Assembly: GCA_046349435.1 (NCBI GenBank)
Contig: JAXMCI010000004.1
Span: 62,001-126,000 of the forward strand
Reading direction: 5' to 3'
Length of the DNA stretch: 64,000 nt
From: JAXMCI01 sp046349435
GTDB taxonomy: Bacteria > Pseudomonadota > Alphaproteobacteria > Dongiales > Dongiaceae
Under the pieces are notes generated by a model. It saw nothing but the letters and a program-made list of their open reading frames with translations, was not told the DNA's origin and searched no databases. Shown here piece after piece: positions 24,597 to 32,326 of this stretch. How positions within the stretch are numbered: position 1 is the stretch's first letter; every line of letters begins with the position of its first letter. A program made the position numbers and the translations under genes.

Positions 24597-25395
24597 GCCC
24601 GGCGCCCCCGCCGCCGCGCCGTCGCCGCGGCGGCCGCCGGCTCGGCGCCGAGCCGGGCCGACGCGCTCTCCGCCGCGGCCACCACGGTGCGGGCGAGCTC
24701 GTCGATGCCGCGGGCGGCCAGCCGGAAATCGGCGCCGGAGATCGACAGCGCCGCCACCACCCGGCCGCTGAAGTCGCGGATCGGTGCCGCGATGCAGGTG
24801 ACCCCGGCGGTGCGCTCGCCGTCGTCGATCGCCCAGCCGCGGCGGCGGGTCAGATCGAGCGCGCGGCGCAGCCCGTCGAGGCCGGTGATGGTGCTGGCGG
24901 TGAGCCGCTCCATCGGCAGCAGCTGCACCAGCCGCTCCGCCTCCGGCCAGGGCAGGTGCGCGATCAGCGCCTTGCCCAGCGCCGTGCAGTAGAGCGGGTG
25001 GCGGCCGAACGGCACCGACTGGATGCCGAGCTCGGCCTGGCCGTGGGCGACCGCGACATAGAGCACGCGGCCCTCGTCGAGCACGCCGACGCTGGCCGTC
25101 TCGCCGACCGCGTCGGACAGCGCCTGGGCGATGGCGTTGGCGTGGCGGGCGATCGACAGCCGCCGCACGAAGGCGTTGCCGATGTCGAGCGCCCGCGGCC
25201 CGAGATCGTAGCCGCCGTCCGGCAGCGGCCGCACCAGCTGGCGCGCGGCGAGCGATTCGAGCATGCGCAGCGTCGTCGTCGGGTGCAGCCCGGCCAGCTC
25301 GGCGAGTCGGCGTTGCTGGCCGCCCGCCCGAGATCGGCGAGGGCGATCAGCACGTCCAGCCCGCGCACGACGCTGCGCACGACATAGTCGGACAT
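24593..25395 (-). pseudogene. IclR-family regulator disrupted by a 1-base frameshift
   Basis: The gene starts at the ATG 25395 (MSDYVVRSVVRGLDVLIALA), reads to about RAASNAD, then must change frame near 25304-25308, after which it continues without interruption as LAELAGLHPTTTLRMLESLA and the full IclR effector domain (VLDEGRVLYVAVAHGQAELG, TALGKALIAHLPWPEAERL) to 24593. The break falls inside the winged helix-turn-helix: GACTC is seen where GACCTC would restore frame. As written, no DNA-binding regulator is made, unless the shorter frame starting at 25264 makes an effector domain alone. It is the first gene of the 13-gene operon and overlaps the next by 4 bases. A sequencing error is a real alternative, since the rest of the gene is intact. 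Confidence 0.8.
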
Positions 25396-25409
25396 TTCAC
25401 GTGGTGCAA
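25395..25409. promoter_or_regulatory. putative IclR-type operator over the regulator start
   Basis: TTGCAC-CAC-GTGAAA (minus-strand reading) is an inverted repeat with 6-base half-sites, ending at the IclR start codon. Short palindromes of this style are usual IclR-family sites, so it may mediate autoregulation of the long operon. No binding evidence exists. Confidence 0.35.
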
Positions 25410-25574
25410 TCACCGTTTCTGACAGCGCAATCGATCTTCTGCCGAGCCTGCGCCGCAAGGTCAACATCCGCGCCGCCGCCCCGCCGGCGCCAGGCTTGGC
25501 TGCACGCGCCAGTTGACCGCCCCGCCCGCCCTGGCCCAGGCTCGGATTCCCACTGCCGGCGAGGGATCCGAGCG

Positions 25575-26940
25575 ATGCATGCCGCCGCCTCGAAGCAGCA
25601 GGCCGGCCCGCCAGCCCGCCCGCCGGGCCGGGCGCCGGCCGCGCCGACCGAGGCCCGGCCGCCCGCCGCGGGGCCGGCGCCCTGCGCCTGCGCGGCGGCG
25701 GCTGCCTGCGCTGCGCCGTGCCGGTGCGGCCGGCCGGGCGCCCGCGGCTGCAGCGCCAGCCGGCGTCGAGATCGAGATGGAGCCGCAGCTCGCGATCGAG
25801 CCGCGCCATCGCGCCGACCGCGCCTATGCGACGGCGCTCGGCCGGACCGACGCGGCGCGGCTGCTGCGGGCCGGCGAGCTCACGGCCGCCGAGAGGGCGG
25901 GGCTGACACTGAAGCTCCGGTTCTTCGAAGGCGCCGCCTGGGAGGCCTATGTCGCGGCGATCCGGCCTGCCCTGGTGCTGGTCACCCGGCCGGAGATCGC
26001 GATGCCGCCGGTGAATGCCAGTCGCGACGTCGCGCCGCCGCGGCCGCCCGGCGCGTCGCCGCTTGAGCCCGGCCAGCTCTGCGGCGGCCGGCCCTGCGCC
26101 GAGGACGACGCGATCTATGCCGCGCTGCGGCGCTCCGAGGCGGAGGACGCGGTCGCCGAGGCGCGCGCCGACATGGCCCGGGCGGAGCGGGCGGCCACCC
26201 GCAAGGCGCTGGAGGCCGACGTCGCGGCGACGCAGCGCGGCACCCGCAGCCATCGTCACGCGCTCGAGCGGCTGGAGACCTTCGAGGAGACGGGCACGCT
26301 GACCCGGCCCTACCGCAACATCGACGGGGCGCCGGCGCCGGAGAACTGGGTGCTCGGGGCCGTCGGCGGGCTGATGGTCGGCGCGGTGCTTGGCGAGGCC
26401 CTGCTGGTCGCCTTCTCGACCTCGGAGGTCGTCGCCGGCGTCACCTACACGGCCGGCCAGCTGACCACCACGGCGATGACCAATCCCTACATCTATCTCG
26501 GCGGCGCGATCGCCTATGGGGCGCTGGCGCCGCCGGGGGCGCCCGACCTGCCGGGGCCGTGGGACGAGATCGGCAAGTCTCTGCGCGCGCTCGGCGTCGC
26601 GGCCGGGGACGTCGAGCAGTTCGCCAAGGGCGCCAAGGTGTGGGGCGACTACGCCCGCGGGGCGGCGAAGGTCACCGCCTATTTCCAGCGGGTCGGCAAC
26701 AAGCTGGTGAGCGGCGTGCTGTCGGCCAACTGGGGCGGCGACCGCGCCGGCATGATCCGCGCCTTCCTCAACTGGCGCCAGCAATCCAGCCTGATGGCCC
26801 GCCTGCTCGGCGCCAAGGTGCTGCGGCTCGAGGCCGACGTGGTGGTCAATGCCGAGCTGCTGGGCCGGCTGGAGCAGCTGGGCTTCAAGCCGATCGCGGA
26901 CCGCCCCGGCTCGTTCTTCCTGGAGATCCTGCTGAACTGA
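25575..26940 (+). pseudogene. frameshifted hypothetical protein resembling eCIS/DUF4157-type exported proteins
   Basis: No single frame encodes the whole protein. From the ATG 25575 one frame reads MHAAASKQQAGPPARPPGRA and ends at PCAC; a shift near 25693 gives GGGGCLRC; another near 25767 gives GVEIEMEPQLAIEPR, which then stays open to 26940. Each shift is repaired by adding one G. The restored N-terminus, a Pro/Ala-rich linker followed by CACGGGGCLRC, recalls proteins loaded by extracellular contractile injection systems. The body has an alanine-rich helical region, hydrophobic stretches around WVLGAVGGLMVGAVLGEALL and a C-terminal segment (KLVSGVLSANWGGDRAGM) of unknown function. The comparison is an inference. 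No injection-system genes are in the window. Confidence 0.5.
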
Positions 26941-26979
26941 GGGGTGCGCCGGCGCTGCGCGACGACATCCTGGCGATGC

Positions 26980-27153
26980 ATGACGACGCCGACCCGGAGC
27001 CGCCGGGTGACCCCCGCGGATCTCGCCGAGGCCCGCTCCCTGGTGGCGGGCAATGCGCCCTTCGAGGCCGGCACCCCGGTGGAGACCCGCGAGCTGCCCC
27101 GCACGGGTGACGCCCGGCAGCCCTATCGCATCGCGCCGAACCGGGCGCGGTAG
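26980..27153 (+). CDS. possible small protein after the frameshifted gene
   Basis: A 57-residue frame (from MTTPTRSRRVTPADLAEARS to RQPYRIAPNRAR) follows the previous gene by 39 bases and overlaps the 3' end of the convergent AraC-type gene. An alternative reading starts at 26976 (MHDDADPEPPGDP) and joins the same frame if one C of the run at 27010-27014 is extra. No family is recognised. It might be a partner or immunity gene for the upstream protein, or not a gene. Confidence 0.3.
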   Translation: MTTPTRSRRVTPADLAEARSLVAGNAPFEAGTPVETRELPRTGDARQPYRIAPNRAR

Positions 27154-28100
27154 TCCTGCGGCGAGACCCCCAGCCGGCGCAGGAAGGCGCGGCGCATCCT
27201 CTCCTCGGCGCCGAAGCCGGCCTCCGCCGCGACCCGCTTGACCGGCAGGCGGCCCGCCTCGAGCAGGCGGCGCGCCGCCTCGACGCGCAGCGCCTCGACG
27301 GCGCGGGCCGGGGTCTCGCCGGTGGCGGCGCGGTAGCGCCGGACGAAGCTTCGCTCGCTCATCCCGGCCCGGGCGGCCAGCGCCGGCACCGAGAGATCGG
27401 CGGCCGGATGGTCGGCGATCCAGCCATGCAGCGCCTCGAAGCCTTCGGCGCGCGACTGCAGGGCGAGCGCGGCGCTGAACTGCGCCTGGCCGCCCGGCCG
27501 CTTCAGGAAGACCACGAGGTCGCGCGCCACCGCCATCGCCAGCGCCTGGCCGGGGTCGGCGGCGACCAGCGCCAGCGCGAGGTCGATGCCGGCGGTGACC
27601 CCGGAGGTCCAGACCGGCCTGTCCTCGATGAAGATCGGGTCGGCCTCGACGCGGGCCCGCGGGAAGCGGCGGGCGAGATCGTCGACCTCCTGCCAGTGCG
27701 TCACCGCGCGCCGCCCGTCGAGCAGCCCGGCGGCGCCGAGCAGGAAGGCGCCGCTGCAGATCGCCGCCACCCGGCGGGCGCGGCGCGCCCGCGCCGCCAC
27801 CCAGCGCACCAGCCGCGGATCGGCCGCCGCCGCCGCGACGCCGCGCCCGCCGGCGACGATCAGGGTGTCGAGCGGCGCATCCGGCCGGGGCAGGGGCCGT
27901 GCCAGCAGCGCCAGCCCGGCCGAGCTGGCGACGGGGCTCCCCGGCGCGACGGTGCGCAGATCGTAGGCGCCGCCTCCGGCCGCGGCGTCGGCCGAGGCCA
28001 GCACCTGCAGCGGGCCGGCGACGTCGAGCAGCTGCACCGTGGGAAAGGCCAGGATCTCGACGCGGCGCGGGCCTGGCGGAATTCGAGGGCTCTTTGTCAT
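27123..28100 (-). CDS. GlxA-family AraC-type regulator with DJ-1/PfpI domain
   Basis: This 325-residue regulator has an N-terminal DJ-1/PfpI class I amidotransferase-like domain (residues about 10-185; VEILAFPTVQLLDVAGPLQV, then AAICSGAFLLGAAGLLDG with the nucleophile-elbow cysteine) and a C-terminal AraC double helix-turn-helix (AARAGMSERSFVRRYRAATG; VAAEAGFGAEERMRRAFLRR). Members sense arginine, carnitine, choline or related compounds, for example ArgR, CdhR and GbdR. The start at 28100 gives MTKSPRIPPGPRRVEIL; the frame further upstream lacks homology. It lies alone between the eCIS-like gene and DUF1272 gene. Given the quaternary-amine locus 20 kb away, a related effector is possible but unproven. 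Confidence 0.9.
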   Translation of the reverse strand: MTKSPRIPPGPRRVEILAFPTVQLLDVAGPLQVLASADAAAGGGAYDLRTVAPGSPVASSAGLALLARPLPRPDAPLDTLIVAGGRGVAAAAADPRLVRWVAARARRARRVAAICSGAFLLGAAGLLDGRRAVTHWQEVDDLARRFPRARVEADPIFIEDRPVWTSGVTAGIDLALALVAADPGQALAMAVARDLVVFLKRPGGQAQFSAALALQSRAEGFEALHGWIADHPAADLSVPALAARAGMSERSFVRRYRAATGETPARAVEALRVEAARRLLEAGRLPVKRVAAEAGFGAEERMRRAFLRRLGVSPQDYRARFGAMR

Positions 28101-28159
28101 TCCCGCCAAGGCTAGGACGGCTACCCTGTCGCCGTCCATCTCCGGAAGAGGCATCCGCC

Positions 28160-28471
28160 ATGGCCCTCGAGCTCCGCCCCAATTGCGAATATTGCGACAA
28201 GGACCTGCCGCCGGTGGCGACCGAGGCGCGCATCTGCTCCTACGAGTGCACCTTCTGCGCCGATTGCGTCGAGACGCGGCTCGCCAATGTCTGCCCGAAC
28301 TGCGGCGGCGGCTTCGTGCCGCGCCCGATCCGCCCGGCCGGCGAGTGGCGTCCCGGCCTGTCCCTCGCCAAGCGGCCGCCCTCGCCGCGGCGGGTGCATC
28401 TCTCCTACCGGGTCGACGAGGTCGCCGCGCATGCGGCAAGGATCAGGGCCATCCCGCCCGCCGAACGGTAA
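28160..28471 (+). CDS. DUF1272 zinc-ribbon-like protein
   Basis: This 103-residue protein matches DUF1272: MALELRPNCEYCDKDLPP, then ICSYECTFCADCVETRLANV and CPNCGGGFVPRPIRP. The eight cysteines in four CxxC-like pairs should bind zinc. The family is common in proteobacteria and has no known function. GGAAGAGG about 8 bases before the ATG supports the start. It diverges from the GlxA-type regulator (59-base gap), which may therefore control it, and converges with the DUF1003 gene. Confidence 0.88.
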   Translation: MALELRPNCEYCDKDLPPVATEARICSYECTFCADCVETRLANVCPNCGGGFVPRPIRPAGEWRPGLSLAKRPPSPRRVHLSYRVDEVAAHAARIRAIPPAER

Positions 28472-28510
28472 GGGGCCGCCGGCCGCGCGGCCGCATCGCG
28501 GGGGCCCGGC

Positions 28511-29080
28511 CTAGGAATCCGGCCTTTGCGCCTCGATCTCGTCGAGCACCGCTTCGGGCGCCACGTCGCGCTCGAGCTCTTCCAGTTCCTTCCCGACGGC
28601 CGACTCCACGCCGACGCGCTCGGCGATCTCAGAGACCAGGGTGACCAGCCGGGTGATCTCGTGCTCGGCCAGCAGGCTGATCTGAAGGTCGAGCTCGGCG
28701 CGCTTGTCGGCCGCGGCCGACATGCGGTTCTGGCTGATCAGGACGAAGGTGCTGAGGAAGATCGCCTCCACCGAGGCAACCATCGCCAGGACGACGAACG
28801 AAGGGTCGAACGCGGGCAGGCCGGGGATCAGGCCGAGATTGACGGCGATCCAGGCGCCGAACAGGGCGAGGTGCAGATAGACGAAGGGCAGGCTGCCGGT
28901 GAACCGGGTGATCGCGTCGGCCACGCGCTCCTGCAGGCCGGCAGCCGCCTCGGCACGCTCCCGCCTGCGCTCCAGCCCCCTGATGTTGCGCTCCAGCACC
29001 GAGGCCAGCCCGGGGGGCTGCGGCGGTGTTGCGGTCGGCTGCCGCGGTCGCGGGGCGGGAGCCGGCGCTGCGGACGTCAT
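28511..29080 (-). CDS. DUF1003 membrane protein
   Basis: This 189-residue protein has the DUF1003 core: ADAITRFTGSLPFVYLHLAL, FGAWIAVNLG and DPSFVVLAMVASVEAIFLST, giving two transmembrane helices, followed by a long cytoplasmic coiled-coil-like tail (RAELDLQISLLAEHEITRL). A proline-rich N-terminus of about 45 residues precedes it. The ATG at 29080 is chosen as the first that leaves a family-like length; the frame stays open further upstream, so an N-terminal extension cannot be excluded. Function is unknown. It converges on DUF1272 and diverges from the esterase gene over 415 bases. Confidence 0.8.
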   Translation of the reverse strand: MTSAAPAPAPRPRQPTATPPQPPGLASVLERNIRGLERRRERAEAAAGLQERVADAITRFTGSLPFVYLHLALFGAWIAVNLGLIPGLPAFDPSFVVLAMVASVEAIFLSTFVLISQNRMSAAADKRAELDLQISLLAEHEITRLVTLVSEIAERVGVESAVGKELEELERDVAPEAVLDEIEAQRPDS

Positions 29081-29495
29081 GGCGGCGGCCGCCGCGGCGC
29101 CGCTCCCGGCCAGGCCGCGCCCGGGGCCATTGTCCAGGTTCGCTTGGCCGCCGCCGTCGACGCTCTCGCCCCCCGGTGCCTGCACTCGCGTGCCTCGGAG
29201 ATTCCGCGGTCGACGATCCTCGAGCCAGTGATCTCGTGCAAATGCGTTCCCTGCGGCGGGCGGTGGGGTCCTGGATGGAGGAAGCAGCGACCCGTACAAA
29301 GCGTTCCGCGGCGGCTCGCTCGACAGCGGCGAACGCCGGGTCGGGCGGAGGCGGGCGGAACATCATCCTATCGAGCGGCACGACAGCGGGCGAGAGGGGC
29401 CGCATTGTTTCCACGCTGCACCGCACCATCTGGTAAGGCCGTCGTCGTGGCCTGAGCCCGGCCCCGCCCTCGGCGGCAATGTGGAGGTGATGCAG
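29081..29495. other. intergenic region between DUF1003 and esterase genes
   Basis: These 415 bases separate two divergent genes. Short frames are open on both strands but none shows family homology, a good ribosome-binding site and a plausible amino-acid composition together. The region should hold both promoters; no confident -35/-10 pair or palindrome was found. Confidence 0.4.
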
Positions 29496-30665
29496 ATGTC
29501 CGGACTGGGGAGCACCATCGACAGCCTCGTACGCGGCCGGCGCCGCTGGGCGGCTTCGCTCGCTCAGGCTCAGGCACCGGGCCGGACGACGGCGCCGCTG
29601 ACGGACGTTTCGGATTTCGGCCCGAACCCCGGGAAGCTGCGCATGCTCGCCCACATCCCGGCGGGCCTGCCGCGCGGCTCTCCCCTGGTGGTGCTGCTGC
29701 ATGGCTGCACGCAGAACGCCGCGAGCTACGCGGTGGGCACCGGCTGGACGACGCTGGCCGACCGCTGCGGCTTCGCGCTGCTGCTCCCCGAGCAGCGTCC
29801 GGCCAACAATCCCAACGCCTGCTTCAGCTGGTTCCGCACGCCGGACATCACCCGCGGCAGCGGCGAGGTCCTCTCGATCCGCTGCATGGTGGGACGGCTG
29901 CTCGAGGACCATGGCCTGGATCCGCAGCGCGTCTACGTCAGCGGGCTCTCGGCCGGCGGCGCGATGACCGCCGCCATGCTGGCGACCTACCCGGAGGTCT
30001 TCGCCGGTGGCGCGATCATCGCAGGGCTGCCCTATGGCTGCGCTTCCGGGGTGCAGGAGGCCTTGTCCTGCATGTCCCGGGCGAGCAGCCGGCCCGCCTC
30101 GGCGTGGGGCGACCTGGTTCGCGGCGCATCCGGCCACGCCGGCCCGTGGCCCCGGGTCTCGGTCTGGCACGGAACCGCCGACGCGACGGTCGTCCCGGCC
30201 AACGCCGTCGAGATCGTGAAACAATGGGCCGACGTGCATGGCGTCCCGGCACGGCCGTCCTTCGACGGGCTGCAGGACGGCATGCCGCATCGCGCCTGGC
30301 GCGACCGCGCCGGGGCGGTCGTGCTCGAATGGTACGAGATCCCGGGCCTGCCGCACGGCGTGCCCATCGCCCCGCGGGCCCCGAGCGCCGAGCAGCGCTG
30401 CGGCACCCCGGCGCCCTTCATCCTCGATGCCGGGATCTCCTCGACCTATCACATCGCGAGATCCTGGGGCTTGGCCGAGGGCATCGACGTCCGCGCCGCC
30501 GCGGCGCTCCTCCCTGCCGGCGCTCCCCCCGGATCCGCGCGCGACGGGCCGGGAGAGCGCGCCGGCGCGGGCGCCGTGCTGCGCCCGCTCGCCCTGGACC
30601 CGGGCTCCGTCATCGATCGCGCGCTCCGGGCGGCCGGGCTGCTGGGTGACAAGCGCTCGCCGTAG
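29496..30665 (+). CDS. PHB depolymerase-family esterase (LpqC/extracellular type 1 fold)
   Basis: This 389-residue alpha/beta hydrolase carries the esterase-PHB family signatures: oxyanion-hole VVLLHGCTQNAASYAVGTGW, nucleophile elbow GLSAGGAM (S152), acid in WHGTADATV and histidine in GLPHGVPIA. The N-terminal region (GRRRWAASLAQAQAPGRTT) is the usual family leader but is not a clear signal peptide, so secretion is uncertain. The ATG at 29496 is chosen because GGAGGT sits 7 bases upstream; the GTG and ATG codons at 29481 and 29490 overlap or abut that site. The likely substrate is polyhydroxybutyrate, its oligomers or another polyester; acetylxylan-type esters are an alternative. It is a single-gene unit. 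Confidence 0.87.
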   Translation: MSGLGSTIDSLVRGRRRWAASLAQAQAPGRTTAPLTDVSDFGPNPGKLRMLAHIPAGLPRGSPLVVLLHGCTQNAASYAVGTGWTTLADRCGFALLLPEQRPANNPNACFSWFRTPDITRGSGEVLSIRCMVGRLLEDHGLDPQRVYVSGLSAGGAMTAAMLATYPEVFAGGAIIAGLPYGCASGVQEALSCMSRASSRPASAWGDLVRGASGHAGPWPRVSVWHGTADATVVPANAVEIVKQWADVHGVPARPSFDGLQDGMPHRAWRDRAGAVVLEWYEIPGLPHGVPIAPRAPSAEQRCGTPAPFILDAGISSTYHIARSWGLAEGIDVRAAAALLPAGAPPGSARDGPGERAGAGAVLRPLALDPGSVIDRALRAAGLLGDKRSP

Positions 30666-30762
30666 GAGGCCCATTCGAGGGGCCGGAGTCGCACCGGCGC
30701 CGCGCGACTCGAGAAATTTGGGCTAGGATCACCTCCGCAGCAGTGCGCGAGAGGCCCGGCCC

Positions 30763-31533
30763 ATGACGACGATCCGCGAGATGACGGCCCACCGCGAGGT
30801 CAAGTGCGGCACCTTCCTGGTCGAGTTCGCCACCCCCGGCATCGGCCACATCCTGAAGGCCACCGGCCTCGACTTCGTGCTCTTCGACATGGAGCACAGC
30901 GGGATCACCCTCGACCTGCTGAAGAGCGCGCTGCGCTATCTCGAGGCGGCCGGCCTGCCGGCCATCGTCGGGCTGCCGTCGAAGGATCCGCACCAGGTCA
31001 ACCTGGTGCTCGACATGGGTGCCGAGGCGATCATGTCGCCGATGGTCGAGACGGTCGAGGAGGTGGAGAGCTTCCTCGCCAAGACGCGCTATCCGCCGCA
31101 GGGGCGCCGCGCCGTGTCGCTCGCCGTCTCGCATGACCGCTACCGCGCCCGCCCGCCGGCCGAGATGATGGAAGAGGCCAACCGCCGGATCTGCTACTTC
31201 GCCAAGATCGAGACCCGGGCCGGCGTCGAGAACGTCGAGGCGATCGCAGCCTTGCCCGGGGTCGACGGGCTGTGGGTCGGCCATGTCGACCTCACCGCCT
31301 CGCTCGGCCGCCCCGGCGACTTCGAGGATCCCGCCTTCAAGCAGGCGATCGCCCGGGTGACCGCCGCCTGCCGCGCCAGCGGCAAGCCGCTCGGCCGGCT
31401 CTGCTCGTCGGTCGCCGAGGGCGCGGCGCTCTACCGCGCCGGCTTCGACTTCATCGGCTATTCCGGCGACGTCTGGATCCTGCAGCAGGGCCTGGCGGAC
31501 GGCGTCGCCGGCCTGCGCGCCGCCTGCCGCTGA
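30763..31533 (+). CDS. HpcH/HpaI-family class II aldolase (2-keto-3-deoxy acid aldolase-like)
   Basis: This 256-residue enzyme belongs to the HpcH/HpaI aldolase/citrate-lyase family, metal-dependent TIM barrels that cleave 2-keto-3-deoxy or 4-hydroxy-2-oxo acids to pyruvate plus an aldehyde. The motifs are FDMEHSGI, GAEAIMSPMVET, the metal-ligand region AKIETRAGVENVEAI and VGHVDLTASLG. The length is typical. It converges on the sugar operon with a 35-base gap between its stop and the SDR stop. Because that operon ends with a 2-keto-3-deoxy-L-fuconate-dehydrogenase-like SDR, this aldolase may cleave a product of the same pathway; the link is inferred. Confidence 0.87.
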   Translation: MTTIREMTAHREVKCGTFLVEFATPGIGHILKATGLDFVLFDMEHSGITLDLLKSALRYLEAAGLPAIVGLPSKDPHQVNLVLDMGAEAIMSPMVETVEEVESFLAKTRYPPQGRRAVSLAVSHDRYRARPPAEMMEEANRRICYFAKIETRAGVENVEAIAALPGVDGLWVGHVDLTASLGRPGDFEDPAFKQAIARVTAACRASGKPLGRLCSSVAEGAALYRAGFDFIGYSGDVWILQQGLADGVAGLRAACR

Positions 31534-31568
31534 GGCGGGCCGTCCTGCCGATCAGGCCGTGCGGCGTC

Positions 31569-32312
31569 TCAGATCGTCCAGCCGCCGTCGATGACGTGGG
31601 CGTGGCCGGTGGTGAAGCCCGCCTCGTCGGAGGCGAGGTAGAGCACCAGCGCGGCGATCTCCTCGGCCGTGGCGAAGCGGCCGAGCGGCTGGCGGGCGAG
31701 GAACGCCTTGCGGGCCGCCTCGGGGTCCGGGTTGTTGGCGATCCGGCCGCGCAGCGACGGGGTGTCGACGGTGGCCGGGCAGATCGCGTTGCAGCGTATG
31801 CCCTTGCCGATGTAGTCGACGGCGATCGACTTGGTCAGGCCGATCACCGCCGCCTTGGTGGTGCCGTAGACGAAGCGGTTGGCCGCGCCCTTCACGCTGG
31901 ACGCCGCCGAGGCCATGTTGACGATGCTGCCGCGGCCGCGCTCCACCATGCCCGGCAGCCAGGCCCGGATGGTGCGGTACATCGACCGGACGTTGAGGTC
32001 GAAGGCGAGGTCCCAGTCGGCGTCGGTGCAGTCCAGGATGGTGCCGCCATGGACGTAGCCGGCACAGTTGAACAGCACGTCGATCGCCGGGTGCGCGGCG
32101 GCCAGCGCCGTGACCGCCGCGTCGTCGCGCACGTCGAGCCGGGCGATGGTGATGGCCTGGCTGGCGCGCCCGAGATCGGCGAGCGCGACCTCGTCGATGT
32201 CGGTGGCGAGGACCTGCGCCCCTTCGGCGGCGAAGGCGAGGGCGGTCGCCCGCCCGATGCCGTGCGCCGCCGCCGTGATCAGCGCCCGCTTGCCGGCCAG
32301 CCGGTCGGTCAT
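31569..32312 (-). CDS. SDR of the BDH2/2-keto-3-deoxy-L-fuconate dehydrogenase group
   Basis: This 247-residue SDR closely follows human BDH2/DHRS6 and bacterial 2-keto-3-deoxy-L-fuconate 4-dehydrogenases: TAAAHGIGRATALAFAAEGA, NAD-selecting ATDIDE, FNCAGYVHGGTILDC, LNVRSMYRTIRAWLPGM, MASAASSVKGAANRFVYGTTK with the catalytic Ser, Tyr and Lys, and GRFATAEEIAALVLYLASDE. In bacteria this group oxidises the 4-hydroxyl of 2-keto-3-deoxy sugar acids. It is the last gene of the sugar ABC operon, 14 bases after the ATPase gene. Together with the FucU mutarotase and aldose dehydrogenase at 47-49 kb it suggests non-phosphorylative 6-deoxyhexose or pentose oxidation. Confidence 0.88.
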   Translation of the reverse strand: MTDRLAGKRALITAAAHGIGRATALAFAAEGAQVLATDIDEVALADLGRASQAITIARLDVRDDAAVTALAAAHPAIDVLFNCAGYVHGGTILDCTDADWDLAFDLNVRSMYRTIRAWLPGMVERGRGSIVNMASAASSVKGAANRFVYGTTKAAVIGLTKSIAVDYIGKGIRCNAICPATVDTPSLRGRIANNPDPEAARKAFLARQPLGRFATAEEIAALVLYLASDEAGFTTGHAHVIDGGWTI

Positions 32313-32326
32313 GATGCGCCCGCCCC

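Noticed and set aside
25263..26066. A separate basic protein in the first frame over the exported-type gene
   Set aside because: It makes more sense as the N-terminal piece of a frameshifted gene; beyond the CAC motif its sequence loses character.
29081..29436. Small genes on either strand between the DUF1003 and esterase genes
   Set aside because: No homology, no good ribosome-binding site, biased composition.
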